Origin: CAZMGD01 sp964565705
GTDB lineage: Bacteria; Actinomycetota; Acidimicrobiia; Acidimicrobiales; Ilumatobacteraceae
Reading direction: 5' to 3'
NCBI GenBank assembly: GCA_964565705.1
Contig: CAZMGD010000055.1
Span: forward strand, 1-25,864
DNA: 25,864 nt
Shown here: in pieces, positions 1-7,305 of the stretch
How the letters are laid out: the number at the start of each line of letters is the position of its first letter
Numbering within the stretch: the first letter of the stretch is position 1
Notes under the pieces: generated by a model
Database searches by the model: none
Told to the model about the DNA's origin: nothing
What the model saw: only the letters and a program-made list of their open reading frames with translations
Made by a program: the position numbers and the translations under genes

Positions 1-48
1 TACGACCACCTACTCCCGCGGCCGGATGGGCCGGCGTCATGACGGCCT

Positions 49-356
49 CTAAGCCTCAATCCACCGATCGGGCCCGGCGAAGAAGATCGCGAGATTCAGT
101 CCGAAGAAGACGCCTGGGATGAGCGCCTGGCGCACGTGTCGCATCGTGACCCGCCTGCCTGTGCACCCGAGGTAGAGGTTCCAGACCACCGACACGGTGG
201 CGAGCCGCCAGAACGCCAGGAGGACGCCGGGCGAATGGGCCCTCTTGACGAGCGTCGAGCTGAGAGCGAGAAGGCGATGACGACGCCGACGACCGCCAGC
301 GCGCCCCACGCTCTCGCGCTGAACGCAACCCGCCGCCTGCCGAAGGCGACCGTCAT
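49..356 (-). pseudogene. EamA/DMT-family transporter, frameshifted N-terminal remnant
   Basis: The reading frame from an ATG at 356 begins like an EamA (drug/metabolite transporter) protein with a first hydrophobic helix (AWGALAVVGVVIAFSLS). Near 258-263 it falls out of frame. The natural continuation (SSTLVKRAHSPGVLLAFWRL, then a second hydrophobic helix) is in the neighbouring frame and stops with TAG at 49-51. Restoring one base would join the two parts. Even joined, only about 100 residues remain of a family usually near 300 with ten helices, so the gene is also truncated. Its ATG overlaps the TGA of the upstream TetR gene (ATGA at 353-356), so the two were once translationally coupled, typical of a regulator and the exporter it controls. 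A sequencing error could explain the frameshift but not the short length. Confidence 0.75.
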
Positions 357-1027
357 GACCGATCCAACGATGACCGGCCAAGGGCCGTCTCGAGACCGTC
401 GAGGATGAGATCCAGCCCGAACTCGTACTCGGCCCTATGGTCGTAGCCAGGCTGCAAGACATGGCTGACGGTCAGTTCCGTAAGGTGGGGGTACTCGCCA
501 ACGGGGAACCGCGCCATGATCTCTTGGGCGAGCTCGGCGGTCCGTGCCCCGGTGTCGAAAGGCAGGTTCGCCTCCTGTAGCGCAAACCCGTAGACGTAGC
601 TGTCGAGCACAGACATGGCGTGCGCCGCCATGCCGATCGAGAACCCCCCGCCGCGAAGGCTTCCGATCACTGCGTCGTGGTGTCGCAGGGTGGCAGGTCC
701 GGGCGAGGACCGCGACTCCATCAAGCCGATCGCCCATCGATGTCGCGACAGGATCTCGCGCGCTGAGAGCGCTCGCTGTCGCATCGCCGTCCGCCAATCG
801 ATCTGATCGGCGGGCAACTCGATCTCGCCGAACACGACGTCCACCATGCCGTCGAGGAGTTCGCTTTTGTTGGCGATGTGGTTGTAGAGCGACATCGCCT
901 CGACGCCGAGGGTCTCGCCGAGTTTGCGCATACTCAACGACGCGATGCCGTGTTGGTCAGCGAACGCAACACCGGCGCGCAGAACCCGATCGCTCGTCAG
1001 CGGTGCTCGCCCGGCAGCGGACTTCAT
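353..1027 (-). CDS. TetR/AcrR-family transcriptional regulator
   Basis: A 224-residue protein with an N-terminal TetR helix-turn-helix at about residues 10-57 (VLRAGVAFADQHGIASLSMR, then LGVEAMSLYNHIANKSEL) and a C-terminal half like the tetracycline-repressor-type ligand/dimer domain. The ATG at 1027 is chosen because it opens 10-15 residues before the HTH as usual for the family; the open frame extends much further upstream but only as antisense of the divergent dehydrogenase. It lies back-to-back with that dehydrogenase across a ~100-bp gap holding two inverted repeats, so it probably represses that gene and itself. Its 3' end overlaps the broken EamA gene by ATGA. The family is certain; the ligand cannot be told. 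Confidence 0.92.
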   Translation of the reverse strand: MKSAAGRAPLTSDRVLRAGVAFADQHGIASLSMRKLGETLGVEAMSLYNHIANKSELLDGMVDVVFGEIELPADQIDWRTAMRQRALSAREILSRHRWAIGLMESRSSPGPATLRHHDAVIGSLRGGGFSIGMAAHAMSVLDSYVYGFALQEANLPFDTGARTAELAQEIMARFPVGEYPHLTELTVSHVLQPGYDHRAEYEFGLDLILDGLETALGRSSLDRS

Positions 1028-1077
1028 TGACACCAACTCACATGCCGTTCCTCTCGTTGTCCGCCTCCGTTTGCCGG

Positions 1078-1113
1078 ACTCGCATCCTACGAGTACCTTA
1101 CTTACGATGTAAG
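1078..1113. promoter_or_regulatory. Two adjacent inverted repeats, candidate TetR operators
   Basis: Two imperfect palindromes of the same 5-7-5 geometry lie 2 bp apart between the divergent TetR and dehydrogenase genes: ACTCG-N7-CGAGT at 1078-1094 and CTTAC-N7-GTAAG at 1097-1113. Size and placement fit operators of a TetR dimer, but the arm sequences differ, so only one may be the true operator. Binding is inferred. Confidence 0.5.
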
Positions 1114-1130
1114 CAACGGATGGGAGTGCC

Positions 1131-2165
1131 ATGCCCGGAACTACCGCCAACCAACCGATCGACACGGCCGCCGCTGCCGGTGGTGAGACCATGCAGGCGA
1201 TCGTGCAAACCCGGTACGGCACCACGCCCGAGACCGTCCTCCGACTCGCCACAATCGCCCGCCCCACGATCGACGATGACGAAGTGCTCGTGCGAGTCGC
1301 CGCCGCCAGCGTCGACAAGGGCACGTGGCACGTGATGACTGGCCTGCCGTACGCGATGCGTGTCGCCGGGTTCGGACTCCGGGCTCCCAAGGCGCCCAAC
1401 CCCGGTCGATGCCTCGCCGGAACGATCGAGTCCGTTGGCAAGGATGTCACCACATTCAAGACCGGCGACGAGGTGTACGGCACATGCCTGGGATCCTTCG
1501 CCGAGTACGCCAGCGCCAAACCGAGCATGCTCGCAGCAAAGCCAGCGAACCTGTCCTTCGAGCAAGCTGCCTCCGTCCCGATCTCCGGATCGACTGCACT
1601 CCAAGCAATCCGCAAGGCGAACGTCCAGCCTGGCCAACACGTCCTGATCATCGGCGCATCAGGCGGCGTCGGCACCTTCGCCGTCCAGATCGCCAAGGCA
1701 TCCGGAGCCGTCGTCACCGGCGTCTGCCGCACCGACAAGGCCGACCGCGTCCGCTCGCTCGGCGCAGACCACGTCATCGACTACACCCTCGACGATTTCA
1801 CCGATGGAGAGCAGCGCTACCACGCCATCATCGACACCGGCGGCAACCGCCGACTGTCCCATCTCCGGCGCGTATTGACCCGACAAGGAACACTCGTCAT
1901 CGTCGGGGGTGAGACCGGCGGTCGCCTGCTCGGCGGATTCGAACGCTCTCTCGCCGCGGTGCTCCTGTCGCCAGTAGTGAGCCAGAAGCTGAGCATGCTC
2001 GCCTCGACCGAGAACGCCGCTGACCTGCAGGCCCTGCGCGACCTCATCGAGACCGGGCAGATCGACCCGAAGATCGACCGCATCTACCCACTCGGCGAGA
2101 CCGGCGCCGCGATCGCCTACGTCCAAGCCGGTCGCGCGAGCGGCAAGGTCGTCGTCACCACATGA
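1131..2165 (+). CDS. MDR-superfamily NAD(P)-dependent alcohol dehydrogenase / quinone-oxidoreductase-like protein
   Basis: A 344-residue medium-chain dehydrogenase/reductase. The N-terminal GroES-like domain carries DEVLVRVAAASVDKGTW and GDEVYGTC; the Rossmann domain has the nucleotide-binding run LIIGASGGVGTFAVQIAK near residues 177-194, then GADHVIDY and a C-terminal GKVVV strand. The catalytic and structural zinc cysteines of classical alcohol dehydrogenases are not evident, so a zinc-free quinone-reductase-like enzyme reducing activated double bonds or quinones is more likely. The ATG at 1131 has a GGAG six bases ahead; ATG 1191 (MQAIVQTRYG) matches the usual start of the family and is a fair alternative. 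It is divergent from the TetR gene and probably controlled by it. Substrate unknown. Confidence 0.9.
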   Translation: MPGTTANQPIDTAAAAGGETMQAIVQTRYGTTPETVLRLATIARPTIDDDEVLVRVAAASVDKGTWHVMTGLPYAMRVAGFGLRAPKAPNPGRCLAGTIESVGKDVTTFKTGDEVYGTCLGSFAEYASAKPSMLAAKPANLSFEQAASVPISGSTALQAIRKANVQPGQHVLIIGASGGVGTFAVQIAKASGAVVTGVCRTDKADRVRSLGADHVIDYTLDDFTDGEQRYHAIIDTGGNRRLSHLRRVLTRQGTLVIVGGETGGRLLGGFERSLAAVLLSPVVSQKLSMLASTENAADLQALRDLIETGQIDPKIDRIYPLGETGAAIAYVQAGRASGKVVVTT

Positions 2166-2268
2166 CGCCGCCCAATAGTCGCCGGCAACCCGATCATCGT
2201 CGCGGACCTCACGCCAGGCGTTCTTCGAGGCCCAATCCACCCACGCACATCAGGGCTTGACACAACAC

Positions 2269-2994
2269 ATGGACACGCAACTTGATACCCGGAAAATCGG
2301 TCGAATCTTCGGCTGGTTCTTCATCGCCACATTCATCACGAGCATCCCTGCCCGGCTGCTCTTCGTCAACGGAGTCGGCGCACGTTTGTCAGACATGCGC
2401 TTCGTCCCGGGGGCCGGATCCAACACCAGCCTGCAACTCGGCGCGATCTTCGAGTTCGCATTGATCATCGCCAACATCGCAACCGCAGTCGTCATTTACC
2501 CCCTAGTCAAGCGACAAAGCGCCACCTTCGGCCTCGGATACGTTTCCGCCCGCATCATGGAGTCGGTCATCATCGCCATCGGTCTCATGAGCATCATCTC
2601 GGTCGTCAACATCAACGACGCGTTGAACGGGGCAAGTGATACCGAAGCCACGGCGCTCGTCGTACAAGGCAACTCGCTGGTGTCCACCTACGAATGGGCC
2701 TTCCTGTTCGGGCCCGGACTCGTCGTGGGCTTCGGGAACGGCCTGATACTCGGCTACCTGATGTACCGCTCAGGACTCGTGCCACGTCGCATGGCGATGC
2801 TCGGTCTCATCGGCGGCCCGCTGCTCATCCTCTCGTTCGTGCTGACCCTGTTCGGCGCCTACGAGAACGGGTCGACATTCTCGGGACTGCTCGCACTGCC
2901 CGAGATCGCGTGGGAGCTGTCACTTGGCGTCTACTGCGCGTGGAGGGGCTTCAAGTCGAGCCCCATCGCCGAACGCCAGCCGGCACTGACCTAG
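2269..2994 (+). CDS. DUF4386-family integral membrane protein
   Basis: About 241 residues with six or so hydrophobic segments (for example IFGWFFIATFITSIPARLLF near the N-terminus, LILGYLMY and LGLIGGPLLILSFVLTLFGA towards the C-terminus). Segment order and the motif YRSGLVPRRMA match DUF4386 membrane proteins of unknown function, often found beside oxidoreductases and TetR regulators. The ATG at 2269 is preferred; the frame also offers a TTG at 2257. Neither has a strong Shine-Dalgarno. It follows the dehydrogenase on the same strand after about 100 bp and may be cotranscribed. It is the last gene before the left attachment-like region. Confidence 0.8.
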   Translation: MDTQLDTRKIGRIFGWFFIATFITSIPARLLFVNGVGARLSDMRFVPGAGSNTSLQLGAIFEFALIIANIATAVVIYPLVKRQSATFGLGYVSARIMESVIIAIGLMSIISVVNINDALNGASDTEATALVVQGNSLVSTYEWAFLFGPGLVVGFGNGLILGYLMYRSGLVPRRMAMLGLIGGPLLILSFVLTLFGAYENGSTFSGLLALPEIAWELSLGVYCAWRGFKSSPIAERQPALT

Positions 2995-3032
2995 CAGCCC
3001 TGCTGTGCCCCGCCGACCTGGTCTCCACGCAT

Positions 3033-3052
3033 GATGTGATTCGTGACATCAC
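3033..3052. repeat. 20-bp motif flanking the att-like core (copy 1, left)
   Basis: GATGTGATTCGTGACATCAC agrees at 17 of 20 positions with 3331-3350, on the other side of the core, and its right half is shared with 23556-23568 in copy 2. The inner part is a palindrome of type CGTGACGTCACG. Possibly a site for an accessory protein such as an excisionase or host factor; role inferred only from position. Confidence 0.45.
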
Positions 3053-3120
3053 TCGACGACGATGAGAACATGGACGAGGGAACGTTCCGATCCGGACACC
3101 TGCGCCACACCTCGTGGGAG

Positions 3121-3158
3121 GACGGAAAAAAGACGGATCGGACGGGAAAAAGACGGGA
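3121..3158. repeat. Left arm repeat cluster of copy 1 (4 x GACGG)
   Basis: GACGGAAA-type units begin at 3121, 3132, 3141 and 3152, that is spacing 11, 9 and 11 bp, ending about 105 bp before the ssrA-like core. The same 11-9-11 spacing at nearly the same distance occurs at 23685-23722, but there the unit is GGGCGTG. Helical phasing and position resemble arm-type integrase binding sites of tyrosine-recombinase attP regions. The plus frame reading through here has no database-like features and is not taken as a gene. Confidence 0.55.
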
Positions 3159-3163
3159 AACAC

Positions 3164-3203
3164 CGGTCATCATCGGTCACTTCCGGTCACCAACGGTCAC
3201 TCG
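3164..3203. repeat. Four tandem 10-bp repeats, CGGTCAYNNN
   Basis: CGGTCA(T/C) begins at 3164, 3174, 3184 and 3194 with an exact 10-bp period. One related unit (CAACGGTCACTC, identical to 3191-3202) is kept in copy 2 at 23736-23747. Regular phasing on one helix face suggests a protein-binding array; the protein is unknown. Confidence 0.55.
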
Positions 3204-3262
3204 AAAACAGTCGCTGACCTGGCATCACGTGCTCTGACCAGGTTCGTCGGGGTCGGACGGAT

Positions 3263-3316
3263 GAGGGTTCGATTCCCCCAGCTCCACCAACCCACCTCAC
3301 ATGCATCTACCAGGGG
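3263..3316 (+). repeat. Attachment-site core, copy 1 (left end; tmRNA/tRNA 3'-end-like)
   Basis: A 54-bp stretch repeated at 23829-23883 with only a one-C length difference. It contains GGTTCGATTCCC, a T-arm and loop, followed by AGCTCCACCA, the 3' acceptor end with encoded CCA found in tmRNA (ssrA) and in some tRNA-Ala genes. No complete tRNA or tmRNA body lies upstream, so this is a 3'-end fragment, as left when an integrative element uses a tRNA/tmRNA gene as its target. tmRNA is favoured because CAGCTCCACCA after a TTCGATTCCC arm is typical of ssrA; tRNA-Ala is the alternative. Confidence 0.7.
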
Positions 3317-3330
3317 GGGTTGTAGGCCGT

Positions 3331-3387
3331 GAGGTGATCCGTGACGTCACGGGCAAGTCCGTGACGTCGCCCCTGACCAGGGGTTTT
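3331..3387. repeat. Right-flank motifs of copy 1: palindromic CGTGACGTCACG and CCAGGGG hairpin
   Basis: GAGGTGATCCGTGACGTCAC at 3331-3350 repeats the motif at 3033-3052 and continues the homology with copy 2 (GTGAGGTGATCCGTGA at 3329-3344 and 23895-23910). A second CGTGACGTC follows at 3360. CCCCT-GACC-AGGGG-TTTT at 3370-3387 could act as a weak terminator, but it also repeats the ACCAGGGG that ends the core, so it may be another recombinase-related site. Confidence 0.4.
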
Positions 3388-3474
3388 ACAGATCAAGCTG
3401 CTAGGGAGAATGCTCGGTGTCACAACCCCCGTCCACCTGCGAAGTGCCAGGTCAGGATGCACGACGATGCCGAC

Positions 3475-3492
3475 GGGCGTGAAAAGGGCGTG
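3475..3492. repeat. Right arm repeat pair of copy 1 (2 x GGGCGTG)
   Basis: GGGCGTG at 3475 and 3486, 11 bp apart and joined by AAAA. The pair starts exactly 212 bp after the start of the core, and an identical pair lies 212 bp after the start of core 2 (24041-24058). The motif also equals the four left-arm units of copy 2. Confidence 0.6.
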
Positions 3493-3538
3493 CTGGGATC
3501 GGGCGCAGGGGGCCCTTCGATCGTTGAGCTGGCCGTGC

Positions 3539-3811
3539 TCACCGGCTTCGACGAAGTCGGTGATGCCAGAGGGCGGTCAGCGTCGCCGCGGAGATCAACG
3601 TGCTGACGCCGCTCAGGATGAGGCCGAGGCTGCTGGTTCCGAGTCCGGTGGCGAGCAGCACGGCCCCGACGGCCAGCAGTCCAACGGTGAGGAGTTCGAC
3701 GAGGGTGTTGCGTCGGACCATTCGGCTGAAGTGCCGGAGGAAGCTCGGGTCGTCGACGGCCAAGGCGTTCTCGATCTCGATGATTGCTCGTGACTGGTGG
3801 TCGTTGGTCAT
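3539..3811 (-). CDS. DUF3040-type small membrane protein
   Basis: A 90-residue protein. The N-terminal soluble part IIEIENALAVDDPSFLRHFS matches the start of DUF3040 proteins (an acidic helix with DDP followed by F), and two hydrophobic segments follow at about residues 37-56 and 60-82, ending in a basic tail (HHRLRRSR). The ATG at 3811 is chosen because it gives the standard DUF3040 length; the frame upstream is open but not coding-like. DUF3040 is a common actinobacterial family of unknown function. It is the first gene inside the island at the left end and stands alone. Confidence 0.75.
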   Translation of the reverse strand: MTNDHQSRAIIEIENALAVDDPSFLRHFSRMVRRNTLVELLTVGLLAVGAVLLATGLGTSSLGLILSGVSTLISAATLTALWHHRLRRSR

Positions 3812-4061
3812 CGCTGTGCCCTGTCCGTGGTGACGAAGGATCGAGGAGGGTGCGCCGAGCCCGATCGGGTGTCGGGACGATGGCACAATCGTTGGACAGT
3901 TCGCTGGTCTGCCCCGTGACAGGCCTTCGGGTCTCCACGTTTGAATGGTCCCCCCGCGCCGTGTGCGGTTGAGCAGGCGTTGGGTCGCGTTCACGGGTGT
4001 AGACACGGTCGAGTCGATGTGCGGGACAGGAACTTCAGGTTGAAGATTCCGGCGTGTGGCG
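3812..4061. other. Intergenic stretch, no convincing gene
   Basis: About 250 bp between DUF3040 and the small ORF at 4062. Short frames occur on both strands but none has a ribosome binding site plus recognisable protein. No clear promoter, repeat or terminator was found. Confidence 0.5.
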
Positions 4062-4223
4062 ATGCGCTTCGTCGGCTACGAGCGCGATCATCAGCGGACG
4101 GCGCGTTGGCGGCTGCGGTCGATGGGCAACCGCTACGACGGCACCGACGCTGGCGGGTACGAGATGATGGCGGCGAGGCCGATGGTCGTGTTCTCGGAAC
4201 GTGTCGTCGACGACGTCGCCTGA
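4062..4223 (+). CDS. Possible 53-residue small protein, unrecognised
   Basis: An ATG-to-TGA frame (starting MRFVGYERDH, ending ERVVDDVA) in an otherwise empty stretch, with G or C at the third position in nearly 90% of codons like its neighbours. No ribosome binding site is visible and an in-frame TGA lies 21 bases upstream, so it is not the tail of a longer intact gene. It converges on the LAL gene with a 15-bp gap. It may be a real small gene, a remnant, or chance. Confidence 0.25.
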   Translation: MRFVGYERDHQRTARWRLRSMGNRYDGTDAGGYEMMAARPMVVFSERVVDDVA

Positions 4224-4238
4224 TCGGCGAGACTTCGG

Positions 4239-7091
4239 TCACCGGCCAGGTTGTGCATTCGCCGTGGGATCGGGCGCGGCGAGTGCGTCCGGGAGCTCGC
4301 GACGTGAGCTGATCTCGAGTTTCGTGAACACCTTCTTGAGGTGGTACTCGACGGTCTTCGCGGTGATGAAGAGGTCGCTGCCGATCTGGGCGTTGGTGTG
4401 GCCTTGGGCGGCGAGTTCGGCGATCTGGGCTTCTTGCGCGGTGAGCTGCTGTGGGTTGGGCGTCGAGCGCTGGCCGGAGGTGTCGCCGGCGGCGCGCAGT
4501 TCGCGCCGGGCGCGCTCGGCGAACCCTGCCGCGCCGATGGTGTCGAACGTCTCGTGAGCGATGCGCAGCTGTTGGCGGGCGTCGAGACGGCGGCCTTCGC
4601 GACGAAGCCACTCGCCGTAGGTCAGTCGGGCGCGGGCGAGCTGGACCACGGTCCGGCCGTTGCCAAGATGGTCGATCGCTGCGAGGTGGTGAGATTCGGC
4701 GGCGGCGTCGTCGGTGGTCACGAGCGCGCGGCAACGAGCGAGCATGCCCTGCGCCCAGTCGGTGCCGATGGCGGTCGTGCGCGCTTCGAGGTCGCGCAGT
4801 GCTGTGGCGGCGAGCTCGAGCGAACCGCTGCGCGCTGCGGCCTCGACGAGCTCGACGAGAGCGAACCCGTGCACTCCGAGGTCGTCGTACTCGCATGCCC
4901 GGACGGCTGCGGCCCGAGCGTCGTCGAAGCGACCGAGTGCATTGAAGGTGATCGCCGCGAAGAACGCCCCTTGACTGACCGCTCTTCCTTCGCCGCGACG
5001 CTCAGCGTCGACGACGGCGTGTTCGATGAAGTCCAACGCGTGCGCGTCGTTGCGCCATGACGCGAGCAGCAGCGATGCGTAGCGTGGTCGTGCGTTGTCG
5101 ATCGCCGCGGCGAGGTCGTCGGCTTCGTCGATGAGCCGTGCTGCAACGGAGAACTCGCCCGCTTCGATGTGAGTGCTGGCCAGGTAGTTGAGCGCGATCG
5201 GCAACACGGTCAGCGCGCCGTTGTCGCGCGCCGCGCGGACCGCCCTCGTGGCGAGGTCGTGACGAGCCTCGTCGTCCCACATGTCGCCGGCGAGGAGCCA
5301 CACCAACCAGTGCCATCGCACGTCCTCGTCGATCGAGACCGGTCGTTGCGCGAAGTGATGAACGGCTGATCGCATGACCGCCACCGAGGCTGTGAAGCCG
5401 TCGCTGAACCGGTGCGCCACCGCGTCGAGCAGCACGTCGAGCGAGCGTGGAGCGCCGTGCGGTGCGGGAGCTTGCCGAGCGGCGTCGGCGATGTCGACGA
5501 GGCCGGGGTGCCGGCCGAGCCGTCCGGCGAAGATCGCGGCACCGAGCGCATCGAGGTAGGTCTCGCGGGCGAGTTCGGAGTCGAGGGTCTCGAGACCCTT
5601 CGCTGCTGCGAGCAGTAGCGGCGCGGCTTGGTTGCCGCGTTGGCGCGCCTCCGCGACCTGCGCGCGAAGCCTCGCGACGAGTGCGCGTTGCAACTCGGTC
5701 ATGGTGCCCGGCTCGGCCTCGGCGAGGAGCGCCTCGACCTCGTCGTAGGACCCGGCGTCGAACTTGGCGTCGGCAGCCGAGAGCGCTCGCTGGCTGCGCT
5801 TCGCCGGGTCGGTGGTGAGCTGCGCGGCTCGGTGGAGGAACGCGGCGGCAGCGGCGAGGCCGCCGCGGCGTCTGGCGCGGCCCGCCGCTCGTTCGAGGTC
5901 GGTGGCCAGATCGTCGTCGAACAGGTCCGCGGCCTGTGCTCGATGCCAGGCGCGCCGATCGGGGTCGGCGTCGGGGTCGGTCACGTCGGCGATCGCACGG
6001 TGGACAGCGCGACGGTCGGCGACGGTCGCTGCTCGGTACGCAGCGGAGCGGACGAGCGGATGCCGGAAGCGGACTTGTGTGTCAACCTGGATCAGACCGG
6101 CGTCGACCGCAGGGTCCTCGTCGCCGGGCTCGATGCCGAGCTTTGCGGCGGCTCGTCTCAACAGCGCGACGTCGCCGACCGGTTCGGCCGCGGCAGCGAG
6201 CAGCAGGCGTTGCGTGTTCGGCGGAAGCGCGGCGACGCGCCGGATGAAGCTGTGCTCGACGTGGCCCGGCGGCGGTCGGGAGTCAGCGCTCACGAAGCCA
6301 CCGGCGAGCTGCGCCGGCGTCGTGGCGCGCGGAAGCTCGAGGATCGCCAACGGGTTGCCGCCGGACTCTGCGATGACGCGGTCGCGTACGCGCTCATCGA
6401 TGGGTCCGCGAGTTGCCGTCCGCAGCAGAGCTCGGGCGTCCGCGTCGCCCAACGCCGCGATGGTGTGGCGAGGGAGGCCACGTAGCTCCGGGAGGAGCTC
6501 CGCCTCGCGGGCGGCGAAGACGATCGCGACGGGATCGGCCTGGAGGCGACGTGCGGCGAAGGCCATCACCTGGGCGGAGACCCGGTCGAGCCATTGGGCG
6601 TCATCGACGATGCAGACCACGGGATGTTCTTCGGCCGCGTCAGACACCAGGTTCAAGAACGCCAATCCGACCAGGAACGGATCTGCGGCGCCGCCCGGAG
6701 CGAGGCCGAACGCGACGCTCAACGCGTCGCGCTGTGGGTCGGGGAGGCGTTCGATTCGGTCGAGCATCGACGCGCACGCTTGGTGCAACCCGGCGAAGGG
6801 GAGCTCCATCTCGGACTCGACGCCCGTCGTCCGCACCACGCGACAGCCTGCACTGTGGGCGGTGAGGTAGTCCAGCATCGCGGTCTTGCCGACGCCGGCC
6901 TCTCCGCAGAGCACCAAGACCGTGCTGCGCTGGGCGCGGAGGTCGACCAGCAGCTGGTCGAGCAGCTCACACTCGGCGCGGCGACCGAGCAAGCGGGATG
7001 TCCCGGATGGGGTGATCCTCCACGATAGCCAACCGAGTTTCGCTGCCGATGGCGTGAGATCAGCTGAGACGCGGGTTCGGCGCGCGGCCAC
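4239..7091 (-). CDS. LAL-type LuxR-family regulator (large ATP-binding), copy 1
   Basis: A ~950-residue STAND-type transcriptional regulator. An N-terminal ATPase follows LLGRRAECELLDQLL, with Walker A GEAGVGKT near residues 63-70 and Walker B VVCIVDDAQW near 157-166. A long helical, TPR-like middle rich in Ala and Arg follows. The C-terminal LuxR helix-turn-helix (LTAQEAQIAELAAQGHTNAQ, then IGSDLFITAKTVEYHLKKVF) covers about residues 880-935. LAL proteins bind ATP and an inducer and activate nearby operons. The start is uncertain: GTG 7091 overlaps the 59-aa gene by 32 bp; TTG 6992, just before LGRRAE, is an alternative; neither has a good Shine-Dalgarno. It is last in a same-strand run starting at 8373, so it may share that ECF-type promoter. 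A paralogue lies at 14972-17716. Confidence 0.93.
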   Translation of the reverse strand: MAARRTRVSADLTPSAAKLGWLSWRITPSGTSRLLGRRAECELLDQLLVDLRAQRSTVLVLCGEAGVGKTAMLDYLTAHSAGCRVVRTTGVESEMELPFAGLHQACASMLDRIERLPDPQRDALSVAFGLAPGGAADPFLVGLAFLNLVSDAAEEHPVVCIVDDAQWLDRVSAQVMAFAARRLQADPVAIVFAAREAELLPELRGLPRHTIAALGDADARALLRTATRGPIDERVRDRVIAESGGNPLAILELPRATTPAQLAGGFVSADSRPPPGHVEHSFIRRVAALPPNTQRLLLAAAAEPVGDVALLRRAAAKLGIEPGDEDPAVDAGLIQVDTQVRFRHPLVRSAAYRAATVADRRAVHRAIADVTDPDADPDRRAWHRAQAADLFDDDLATDLERAAGRARRRGGLAAAAAFLHRAAQLTTDPAKRSQRALSAADAKFDAGSYDEVEALLAEAEPGTMTELQRALVARLRAQVAEARQRGNQAAPLLLAAAKGLETLDSELARETYLDALGAAIFAGRLGRHPGLVDIADAARQAPAPHGAPRSLDVLLDAVAHRFSDGFTASVAVMRSAVHHFAQRPVSIDEDVRWHWLVWLLAGDMWDDEARHDLATRAVRAARDNGALTVLPIALNYLASTHIEAGEFSVAARLIDEADDLAAAIDNARPRYASLLLASWRNDAHALDFIEHAVVDAERRGEGRAVSQGAFFAAITFNALGRFDDARAAAVRACEYDDLGVHGFALVELVEAAARSGSLELAATALRDLEARTTAIGTDWAQGMLARCRALVTTDDAAAESHHLAAIDHLGNGRTVVQLARARLTYGEWLRREGRRLDARQQLRIAHETFDTIGAAGFAERARRELRAAGDTSGQRSTPNPQQLTAQEAQIAELAAQGHTNAQIGSDLFITAKTVEYHLKKVFTKLEISSRRELPDALAAPDPTANAQPGR

Positions 7092-7239
7092 CGTCGGGCA
7101 CAGCGCGCGGTCGGCGCTCGCTGGTCGACGGTGGCAGCCGCCGGGGCGTGCGTTCGAGCGCGGCGCGCCAGGTGTCGGCGTCGCGACCGAGGAAGTAGCC
7201 GCGAGCGCGGCTGGGCCGGGTGGTGATGTCGGTGGTCAT
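7060..7239 (-). CDS. 59-residue small actinobacterial protein (YFLGRDADTW motif)
   Basis: ATG at 7239 is preceded by GGAGAGG at good spacing, and the frame runs to TGA at 7060-7062. The product has a basic N-terminus, the motif RGYFLGRDADTWRAALER at residues 13-30 and a Pro/Arg-rich tail. It resembles short uncharacterised actinobacterial proteins with a Y-Y/F-LGR-x-A-x-x-W signature; I recognise only that motif and no function. It sits between the 70-aa gene and the LAL gene, overlapping the LAL GTG start, so translation may be coupled. Confidence 0.65.
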   Translation of the reverse strand: MTTDITTRPSRARGYFLGRDADTWRAALERTPRRLPPSTSERRPRAVPDGGRAPNPRLS

Positions 7240-7305
7240 GATCCTCTCCGATCGGGTATGCGGCTGGTCTGCCTGAGCTGGCAGGGCGATCTCGCAGTTC
7301 GGGCG

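Noticed and set aside
353..1777. A 474-aa minus-strand protein
   Set aside because: Only the last 224 residues (from 1027) are TetR-like; the rest is antisense to the dehydrogenase.
3121..3203. CRISPR array
   Set aside because: Units are 5-10 bp with no spacers of uniform length and no cas genes.
3215..3290. A complete tRNA or tmRNA gene ending in AGCTCCACCA
   Set aside because: Only a T-arm and acceptor 3' end can be built; no matching 5' acceptor strand, D-arm, anticodon arm or tmRNA tag region was seen upstream in either copy.
3043..3332. Short plus-strand frames through the arm repeats (with GKK-type runs) as the tail of an integrase
   Set aside because: The frames are short, lack any integrase motif such as R..HxxR..Y, and copy 2 does not preserve them although the repeat spacing is preserved.
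3941..4312. A 123-aa plus-strand protein
   Set aside because: No ribosome binding site, Arg-rich random-looking composition, and it runs into the antisense of LAL 1; the shorter frame at 4062 has better codon use.
5628..6870. Long plus-strand frames opposite the first LAL gene
   Set aside because: High-GC antisense shadows with low-complexity Arg/Ala/Ser composition; the minus-strand frame has a complete ATPase and HTH.
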